Shown here one piece after another: positions 1-7,100 of a DNA stretch of 7,767 nucleotides (the first letter of the stretch is position 1; each line of letters opens with the position of its first letter). The position numbers were made by a program, and so were the translations under genes. The notes beneath the pieces are model-generated. The model had not been told where the DNA came from. It made no database searches and was given only the letters and a program-made list of their open reading frames with translations. The DNA is taken from assembly GCA_028694545.1 (NCBI GenBank), contig JAQVKV010000080.1, positions 1 to 7,767 on the forward strand. Direction: 5' to 3'. The DNA comes from Zavarzinia sp. Its GTDB lineage: Bacteria; Pseudomonadota; Alphaproteobacteria; Zavarziniales; Zavarziniaceae.

Positions 1-159
1 GATCACGGGGGCGGACGGCCGATCCCCGTCGCGATGAAGGGCCGGTCCGGGCCTCCGCATCACGATCGTATCCGCCGTTCGCGCCGCCGATAAAGACTTC
101 ATCCTCGCCTCACTCGTCATTCCCCGCATCTTCGCGAGATCGGTTCTTGGGCGTCGAGC
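1..159. other. Region downstream of the operon, no convincing gene
   Basis: No gene is supported here. On the minus strand a frame opens at ATG 120 (or ATG 102, with GAGG 5 bases upstream) and stays open to the edge, giving 40 or 34 residues of no recognisable family. On the plus strand a frame is open from base 1 to TAA at 91-93 and ends in a basic tail, which could be the 3' end of a convergent gene. Neither can be chosen from so little sequence. A possible 6-bp stem (ACGGGG with CCCCGT, about 5-29) has no T-run on either side, so no intrinsic terminator for the operon is visible. Confidence 0.5.
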
Positions 160-3100
160 TCACAGAATACGTTCGATACCATAGGCGATCGTGCTGCGGG
201 ACCGCGCGAGTTCTCGTTCCGCGGCCCTGATGGCGTCGACCCAGGAGGTGATTTTCGCGGGATCCTCCACGCCCTGACAGGCCGGGCCATAAATGCCTTC
301 GTCGGCGAGCGTGGTTGGTGCGACGACCATTTTCCCGTTCTCGATCCAGGAGAGGGCTTCCGCGCACAAATTGACCTGCCGGCTTGAGAATTGAATCAGC
401 AGATGGGCATTTTGGGCGCTGTCGTTCGAGAAGCTGTCGGGGTGGCACCACTCCGTATTGCGTTCGATATCCCGCGAGATGAAGGCCGAATAAATGCGGA
501 AGCGGACGGATGGAAGAACCGCCACCAGCCGGCGCAAGGGCGCGAAATCCGCTGCGTCGTTCAGCAGAACCACAGTCTGCAGTGCTCCCCCGACGGTCTT
601 GCCGAGCGGCGGCGGCTGCTGCGCGAGGAAGGCGGTAAGATCGTCGGCGGACGCGTCCGGAGCATTTTCGCCAAACCAGGGGGTCGGGTTTGAATCCCAT
701 CGGTTTTCCGGGTTGAACGCGTTGATCAACCCATCGCAATCGAAAAGCCCATCCACGGAGATTCGCTTGATGTCGGCGCGCGCCTCTTCCGGCAGGAGGA
801 GAGCCTCGTCCACCCCGGCATAGGAGAGGCAGGCCTCTGGCTTCAGTTGCTCCCAAACCTCCTGCCATTGCTCCGGCTGCCAACGCGCGTGGGCCTGGAT
901 GTAGGTGATGCTGTCGCGGAAGATGACGCCGTCGGTCACGTCGTCGTAGCCAACGGTGACCACGAAGGGCCGCAGACCGATGCTGTGAAGACCGGCGCAA
1001 TGCCGCAACAAGACCTTCGAAAAGCAGCCGACAAGTGAGCCCATGTATTTGACATGAGGCACGAGGATGAGCACGGCGCCGAAATGCGGAATGTCCAGCG
1101 CCGCACGGCCGAAGTTCAGACGGACATTGAAATGCCGACTGTTGTCGATCTTGCGGAGATAGGGAGCAAAGCCCGCTGTCAGGATCTCGTCCGTTTCGGC
1201 TTCGATGTCCTTGGCGAATTTATCGGCCGACGCGAGGAGCAGTTCGCCCCCATTGCGCTCGAGAATCGCGGTCATGCGGGAAAGGGATTTATCACTTTCG
1301 AACACGATGCCGAGGCCAGGGTCAGGAGCGGAGGTGTCCGTGCTGGCTTTTGCCAGTCGCTCGATATGGCGCTCGATGATCTTCGCGAGGCCGACGGCGA
1401 GCGTCGGGCTCATGAGGACGATACGAAGGAATCGCTGTGCCGCGCCAATGCCACCGTTGCGCAGCCAATAGCGCGCGCCCGCCTCGATGACGAAGCGCCG
1501 GTCCCTCGCATCGAAACCCGTCGTGCCCAGGAGCTCGACGGCCACTTCCATGTCGTCGAGGGTGATGCCGGCGGCGCGCGGCCGGGTGCCGTCCGCCATT
1601 TCGTCGAAGGGTGTCGGTGCCTTGTAGACCGCGTCGGTGATCGCCAGCAGGAAGCCGAGCCCCTTGTCCTGCGGCCATCGGGCGAAGGCGCCCGTCGCGG
1701 CTTCACAGGCGCCCGCGATGTCGCCCGTCGCCAGCAGGGTGACGATATGGCGTCGGAAAAACAGGGTATGGGCGGGGAAGGCCGAGAAGCGTTCGTCGAG
1801 ATAGCGGGCCCGCTCGGCTTGTGGCGGGGGACGATGGACACCGTCGATTTCATAGACGAGGAGCGCTTCGTCCGGTGCCGCGCGCTTCGGCGCGTAGCCG
1901 TCGCGAGCGAGCTCGGTGTCGAGCTTCGCCAATTCCTCGACGACGGAGGCGACCGAGACATCTTCCATGCAAGCCGGCTGGGCGCAGCGCAGCCAGTCGA
2001 GCCGATACAGGCAGGGGCCGCAGGAACGCCCGGACATCAAGGTGCGGCTGTGATCGTAGAAGCGCCCGTTCTTCACCGATCCGGTGGGGCCGAAGATCCA
2101 GAGGGTGGGGATGCCGATCCCCTCAGCGATATGGCACATGCCGCCGTCATAGCTGATGAAGTAGTCGCAAGCCGTCATCGCGTAAATCGTGTCGCGTACG
2201 GACAAACCACAGTAATCCTCGGCGCCTTCGACATATTCCTCTTCGAGGCCGAAGCTGCGGACCTTCCACCCGGCTGCTTTCAGGGCAGCGGTCAGTTCGA
2301 CCATATGGGGCCATTCGCGCTTCGCCCAGGGGCCCGGCTTCGCGCCACTGGCGATGCCCACCACCCGGTCGCCGGGCGGGGTGTATCGGCAATCGCGGAT
2401 GAAGAGATTGGGCGGGGACGTGGGCAAGGCCGGCCCTTCGCCGAAGAGGCCATCGAGACCCAGGAAATTCAATTCGGTCTCGTGGATGAAGCGGCCTTCT
2501 TCATTGTAGTGCATGGTCCGGTTCAGCCAGACACTGCGATCCGCCCCGAAGGGCGGTGGCATGCTGCCCGCGGTCGTCGTCGAGACGAGCGTCCGGTAGT
2601 GCCGGCCGGGCAGGAAATCATAGCCGAGATAGACGGCGTTCAGCCAGGGAGCCCCGGCGAAGAGATCGATGCCGGGGCCCATGCGGTTGTGGATGATGAG
2701 ATCGACTGGCGCTTCGAGCCGTTCCGAGATCCAGCGAATGGCGCTGGTCACGTAAACCATGTTGCCGAGGCCTTCGCCGAGCACGATCGCCGTCTGATTG
2801 TCCATGTACCGGATGATCCGGCCGATGTCCTGGCTGGTCACCCCGAGGCGGAAATGGGTTTCGATCTTGTCGGCGACGGCGGGAGCGACGGCGGTGAATC
2901 CTTGTGTCGTGGCAAGGGCCCGGCGCAATAGCGCCACCTGGCTCTCGTCTCCGAGCAGCGCCTCGATGCGCGGGGCATCGAAGAATGTCATGTCCCAGGC
3001 GACTTTGGCTTTGAGGGCATAGAGTTCGACAATTTCGGCGGGGGAGGTCGTGATGACGAAGATGGCGTCCGTGGCGGCGGCGGCGAGATCCGCCGCGCTT

Positions 3101-3237
3101 ACATGCGCCGTCCGCAGCACGGACACGTCCACGGTGCTGGCGGCGCCGCGGATCGCCCGCGCCACCTCGAGACCCCGGGCCGCGGCGATGTCGGCTTCCA
3201 CGCCCGCGCTGCCGATCAGAACAATGGCTTTTTCCAT
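160..3237 (-). CDS. Multidomain glycosyltransferase: GT9 (heptosyltransferase-like) domain fused to a degenerate GT-B half
   Basis: Predicted cytosolic glycosyltransferase of 1025 residues, about three times the usual length of a GT9 enzyme. Residues 1-140 are Rossmann-like. The part around KVAWDMTFFDAP (78-89), followed by a helix and TAVAPAVADKI (115-125), resembles the end of a GT4 N-lobe. Residues about 148-440 are GT9: GEGLGN (154-159) at the first glycine loop, the strand RVVGIASG (291-298), KREWP (306-310), the signature SYDGGMCHIAEG (362-373) and IFGPT (381-385), then a cysteine cluster C406xxC409, C418 and C423 as in many heptosyltransferase-like proteins. Residues about 470-625 are helical and TPR-like. 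Residues about 640-1025 look like a poorly conserved GT-B unit ending in a GT4-like C-lobe (SSRQVNLCAEALSWIENGK, 951-969). There is no signal peptide or membrane span. The start is ATG at 3237 with AGGA 8 bases upstream. In classical heptosyltransferases the first loop carries a catalytic Asp; here Asn159 takes that place, so the donor or mechanism may differ. ADP-heptose use should not be assumed. Confidence 0.95.
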   Translation of the reverse strand: MEKAIVLIGSAGVEADIAAARGLEVARAIRGAASTVDVSVLRTAHVSAADLAAAATDAIFVITTSPAEIVELYALKAKVAWDMTFFDAPRIEALLGDESQVALLRRALATTQGFTAVAPAVADKIETHFRLGVTSQDIGRIIRYMDNQTAIVLGEGLGNMVYVTSAIRWISERLEAPVDLIIHNRMGPGIDLFAGAPWLNAVYLGYDFLPGRHYRTLVSTTTAGSMPPPFGADRSVWLNRTMHYNEEGRFIHETELNFLGLDGLFGEGPALPTSPPNLFIRDCRYTPPGDRVVGIASGAKPGPWAKREWPHMVELTAALKAAGWKVRSFGLEEEYVEGAEDYCGLSVRDTIYAMTACDYFISYDGGMCHIAEGIGIPTLWIFGPTGSVKNGRFYDHSRTLMSGRSCGPCLYRLDWLRCAQPACMEDVSVASVVEELAKLDTELARDGYAPKRAAPDEALLVYEIDGVHRPPPQAERARYLDERFSAFPAHTLFFRRHIVTLLATGDIAGACEAATGAFARWPQDKGLGFLLAITDAVYKAPTPFDEMADGTRPRAAGITLDDMEVAVELLGTTGFDARDRRFVIEAGARYWLRNGGIGAAQRFLRIVLMSPTLAVGLAKIIERHIERLAKASTDTSAPDPGLGIVFESDKSLSRMTAILERNGGELLLASADKFAKDIEAETDEILTAGFAPYLRKIDNSRHFNVRLNFGRAALDIPHFGAVLILVPHVKYMGSLVGCFSKVLLRHCAGLHSIGLRPFVVTVGYDDVTDGVIFRDSITYIQAHARWQPEQWQEVWEQLKPEACLSYAGVDEALLLPEEARADIKRISVDGLFDCDGLINAFNPENRWDSNPTPWFGENAPDASADDLTAFLAQQPPPLGKTVGGALQTVVLLNDAADFAPLRRLVAVLPSVRFRIYSAFISRDIERNTEWCHPDSFSNDSAQNAHLLIQFSSRQVNLCAEALSWIENGKMVVAPTTLADEGIYGPACQGVEDPAKITSWVDAIRAAERELARSRSTIAYGIERIL

Positions 3238-3245
3238 TTCGATAT

Positions 3246-3249
3246 TCCT
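3246..3249 (-). promoter_or_regulatory. Ribosome binding site of the GT9-fusion gene
   Basis: Read on the minus strand, AGGA (within CAGGAATATC) lies 8 bases before the ATG at 3237. It falls in the 24-base gap after the stop codon of the upstream glycosyltransferase gene. It supports the ATG at 3237 as the true start and shows that this gene is translated from its own site within the operon. Confidence 0.75.
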
Positions 3250-3261
3250 GACGCCCGAATG

Positions 3262-4149
3262 TCAGCGGTTGAGCAGGCCGATGCGCTGAAGGCGCAGGGC
3301 TTCACTGCTCGGCACGTCGAAATCGACATGCGGGCGATCGTAGAGAACGGTGTTGGCATAGCCGCCGAGACGGAATTTGTCCTCGGTCGAATGTTCACCG
3401 ACGCGGCCGATGTAGCAGGCGTTGTTCGTGAACGTGTTGATGCGGTGAATCCCCAGCACTTCGCAGGCAAGGTTCTTCATGCTGTCCTGAGACGTGAGAT
3501 AGCCCTTGCCGCCCCGGCCCAGGGCCCGCTGGAGCCCCCTCAACTGGGGATTTCGGTCGCCCCGGGTCCGGTAATCGATATCCGAGATCAGGTCGAGGTA
3601 CCAGCGCAGCACCTTGTCACGCGCCGCCCAGGCTTCACGCGTGATGCCGAAGGCCCAGTTGTGTTCGTCCATCAGGCAGAGTTCGCGTTCGCGCGCGCGC
3701 TGCTCGACGAGCGGGGTGGTGTTCCGGAAGCCATAGGCGGAAAACATGCCGATGTCGTCGCGCGAGAAGGCGATGTTCAGCAGAGCCCCCATGGTGGAAA
3801 AATAATGGGGCTGCAGCAGCATGTCGTCTTCGAGAAAGATGGCTGCGTCGAACTTGTTGTCTTCGAACAGGACGCGCTCCGCCCGATCGAAATTCATGGC
3901 GACCCCGAGATTGAAGTCGCTGTTCACGATGAAGCCGTCCGGGAAATATTTCTTGAACACGTCGATCGAGCGGTTGATCAGCGTGGTTTCGGTTGCCATC
4001 GCGCCTGTGCGCGGGCTTTTCGCGCCGTCCTGGAACAGGAAGAAGACCGGTTCAAATGGGGAACAGTCGGTCTGGCGCAAGACGGAGTGGATGACCCGCT
4101 CCAGATAGTGCGGGCGGTCGAACGACATGATGGCGATTGGGAGCTGCAT
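3262..4149 (-). CDS. GT-A glycosyltransferase, GNT-I (GT13)-like / GT2-like
   Basis: Predicted nucleotide-sugar-dependent glycosyltransferase of 295 residues, apparently soluble and cytosolic. Numbered from the ATG at 4149, it opens with a strand-loop typical of GT-A enzymes (PIAIMSFDRP, 4-13). It then has FQDG (39-42), matching the SQDG/SQDC element of N-acetylglucosaminyltransferase I, then an NLGV segment, then FLEDD (105-109), the metal and donor-phosphate EDD triad. A block HNWAFGITREAW (163-174) lies where GNT-I proteins have their GLGW...LW segment. Asp190 and Asp192 lie where the GNT-I catalytic base would be expected. These family comparisons are from memory; donor and acceptor are unknown. 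The start is ambiguous: GTG at 4158 would add three residues. I prefer ATG because it puts the first beta strand directly at the N-terminus. Neither start has a Shine-Dalgarno. The ATG lies 13 bases after the upstream stop, so translational coupling is likely. A generic GT2 assignment is the main alternative. Confidence 0.94.
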   Translation of the reverse strand: MQLPIAIMSFDRPHYLERVIHSVLRQTDCSPFEPVFFLFQDGAKSPRTGAMATETTLINRSIDVFKKYFPDGFIVNSDFNLGVAMNFDRAERVLFEDNKFDAAIFLEDDMLLQPHYFSTMGALLNIAFSRDDIGMFSAYGFRNTTPLVEQRARERELCLMDEHNWAFGITREAWAARDKVLRWYLDLISDIDYRTRGDRNPQLRGLQRALGRGGKGYLTSQDSMKNLACEVLGIHRINTFTNNACYIGRVGEHSTEDKFRLGGYANTVLYDRPHVDFDVPSSEALRLQRIGLLNR

Positions 4150-4162
4150 GGCCGGCACTACG

Positions 4163-7100
4163 TCAGATGGTCACGGTTTTATATTTGAAGCTCGCCTTCG
4201 CCCTTTCGATGAAGGTGTCCAGCGTGCATGACCCGAGGCTGCGCAGCATTTCTCCGCGGATCATGATGCCGAGGGTCTCGAACGTCATCATGTCGATATT
4301 GGAGGTCGGGCCTCGTGTCTGGATCAGGACCATCGGTTCGAAAGGCCGCCGTTGGGCGAAGATGGCCTGCAGGAGGGCGAGGTCAAGATCTTGCTGCTTG
4401 GCGAAGATGAAGGCCCATTCGCCGATGCTGGGAGCCTCGTCCACGTTCGGGCTCTCGAGGAAGCCGACCTGGCAACAGGAAGGCCCATAGCTGGTGAACA
4501 GGCTGTGGGGCGATTTCGCCTTCGGCGTCGGGCTGCCGAAGAGGATGGAAAAAGTCGTATCGGATAGCGACTCGATGGCACCGTGGACGGCCGTCGTGCG
4601 CTCGGCGAGATCGATCAGCGCGGGGCGCTGCTCCGCGTAGGCCGTCTCCGCCGAAGCGCCAACCCAGTCCAGCGCTGCGGCCAATTGCATGGTCTCGTAG
4701 CTGGCCGGCTTGTAAACATTCGCGCTGATGCCCTTGCCGCCCTGCATGACGGTCAAGGCTTCGAGGGCGCGCCCTTCGCTGAACATCGTTTGCGCGATGA
4801 TACGTTCCGCCTCTTTCGCCTTGGGATTCAGTTTCAACGCTTCCCGCGCCTGCGTCCGGGCTTCCGCGAGGTCGCCGAGCAGCAAGGCGTGGCGCGCGGC
4901 CACGACGCGCACCGGCACGTCGGCCGGGAAGGCCGCCAGCGCCTTGGCCAGGAGGCGGCGGGCTATGGCCCAGCGCCGCGAGGTTATGGCCGCATTGATG
5001 TAGTGCGTATAAGTGTCGGCGTTGTCGATGTGGCGTTGAGCGACGAAGGCGAGGTCGATCGCCGCCTCTGCCGTGGCCGACTGCGGGAACCGGCTCGCAT
5101 TCGCCGGGGTCTCGGCCGTGCCGAGCGCGTTGGCGGCGACATTGACACTGGACTGGAAGCGCGCTGGAGGGGTGAGGGCCAGCGACCAAAGGGAATCGAA
5201 CAGGCCGCCGAGCCTTTTGGATTCATGCGCGGCCGGACAGTGAACCATCAACGTCGTCAAGATTTCGAAGTGATGGGTTTCGTTCATGTCGGCGGGCAGA
5301 TTGCGCGCCGGCATGGTGTAGACGAATTCCATGAAATCGAGGCGCTTGGCCGCCGCGAGCTTGAGCATCAAGGCCTTTATGACGCCGCTGTTGCCCGCCG
5401 ACGCGATCTGGCCTCGCAGGAAGGACTGGGTCGCTTCGAAATCGCCTTCCCAGAGCACGATTTCCGCGTCAGGCGTGCCCGCGACGAGTTGCAACCGGTA
5501 AGGCTGGCCGTCGAGAATGTCCGCGCTCAGCGGGATCTCGAAGCCGGAATGCCCGAAGGCCTTGCCGTAAAGATCGGTCGGCTCCTGCGCATCGGCCCTG
5601 GCGGAGATATCCGCCAGTCTGATCTCCCGGATTTCCGCGGGTTCGACGCCTTCCTGTGGCGGCAGGACCGATTGCGTTGCCTTCAGGACGAGGGAGAGAG
5701 GGACCTCGGGCGTCGTCAGGGAAGCGGCCCAGCCCGACATCGTGCCGCCCGCGAACGTAATGGCGCCGACAAGAGGCCTGGGCGCGGTCTCGACCGGGAC
5801 CATGGCCGGAAGGCCGTTCGGGCGTACCTTCCCGGTATCGATGGTCAGGGCGATGTTGTAGGGAAGGCCGCCCTCCGACTCTTCCGGGGGAGGGGCCAGG
5901 AACAGGCATTCGGGGGTGATGCCGGGGCGAAGGCGGCCGGTATAGCGGGCCTCGGCGGGACTGTTCTGTTCCTCGTCGATCCGTATGGCGCGGCGTGTCA
6001 ATGGAACCGTGGCGCTGCCGACCGTCATCGCCAATTCGTCAGGAAGATCCTCGCCCACGCAGACCGCTTGAACCAGGCAGCCCCGGACCGTCAAGGCGGA
6101 AAGCCGGATACGATCGGTGGTGGGGATCTCCTCGGGGGCGGCGGTCTTTTCGATATGCGCCACCGTGGCCATCCACTCCCCGGCCTCGCCCGTGTCGGGC
6201 AGTAGACGGGACGCGACATAGGCCACGTTGGCGGCATCGATGTCGTCGATCGGAATGGTGCCGCTCGTGCTGCCCGCCTCGACGGAGAGCCATCTGCGCG
6301 CGAGCGGTTCGCTCCGGCTGTCATAGATCTCGAGCGCCACCGTTCCCGAAAATCCCTCGGGCAGGCCGGAAATCAGGATGTCCCGACCTGGGTGGAAGAC
6401 GACTTCCGGACCCGGCAGAGGCCCGTCGTTCCACAGAGACGCGATATGCTGGAAGATCACGACGTCGCCGATCTTGCCAGTCCCCAGATAGTGCGCGAAG
6501 AAGGGCAGATAGGACAGGAAGGGCTTAAGGACGCCACGCCAATTGCGCGCCTCGATCATTTCCTGGCGGACGTCGTCCGGCAGGGGCAGCAACTGCGTGA
6601 CCGCGACGATTTCGCTCCGCAGCGGCGTTGCCGCGCCGATGAAATGGCGCAGCACGCCGAAAGGCTGTCGCAGGCGGTGCAGGACACCGTTCAGGAAGCG
6701 GTCGTCATGGAGCAGTCGGAACATGGCCTCGTCGAGGGTCCGCCCAACGTGGCTCTTCTGATTCTCGACGCCAATCACCAGTTTGGTCAGTAGCCGCGCA
6801 CTCTCGTGGTCGAGTGGCGGCGCTTTGCTGTCCTCGGGCTTGCTCTCGTCACTTGTCGCCTCGGCATCGGCATCGTCTTTCGCGCGCTCTGGCGGCGCGG
6901 CGATGGCGGTGATGGCGGCGGTCAGCGTATGGGCGGCTTCGAAATCCTCCGGACCGTCGGGCAACAGGATTTCGATCCTGTCGGGGGGCGCTGACGGAGC
7001 ATCTTCAGTGGCCTTCTCATCGACCGGGGTGCCTGCGGCGGTTTCCTCGCCAGGGGCGAGCGCCGGCGAAGCGGAGGCCGGCGGCAGCAGGGGGCCTTCC

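Noticed and set aside
5..29. A hairpin ACGGGG...CCCCGT as operon terminator
   Set aside because: The stem is only about 6 bp with a 13-base loop, there is no T-run on either strand, and it is 130 bases beyond the last stop codon.
128..140. Near-palindrome ATCTTCGCGAGAT just after the last gene, as operator or terminator
   Set aside because: The arms are only 4 bases, there is no T-run, and short palindromes of this kind occur by chance in GC-rich DNA.
110..1000. A 296-codon minus-strand frame overlapping the 3' end of the GT9-fusion gene
   Set aside because: It is an out-of-frame shadow in high-GC sequence. The translation is dominated by Arg, Gly and Pro with no domain, and it lies fully inside the better supported gene apart from its last 50 bases.
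1054..2931. A 625-codon open frame on the plus strand, antisense to the GT9-fusion gene
   Set aside because: It shares codon boundaries with the minus-strand gene. Its stops would need TTA, CTA or TCA codons in that gene, and these are avoided at this base composition. The translation shows no family motifs, whereas the minus strand has clear GT9 signatures.
3103..4188. A 361-codon plus-strand frame spanning the whole GNT-I-like gene
   Set aside because: It is codon-registered antisense to the minus-strand gene, which lacks TTA, CTA and TCA codons. It also crosses gene boundaries and has no recognisable motifs.
4383..5189. A 268-codon minus-strand frame within the giant gene
   Set aside because: It lies in another frame over the TPR region. 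The composition is Arg/Gly/Ala-rich and lacks the helical repeat pattern seen in the correct frame.
4583..6205. A 540-codon open frame on the plus strand, antisense to the giant gene
   Set aside because: It has the same codon-registered antisense geometry. The translation is rich in Arg, Gly and Asp with no domain pattern, while the minus-strand frame holds TPR-like repeats and the GWA module.
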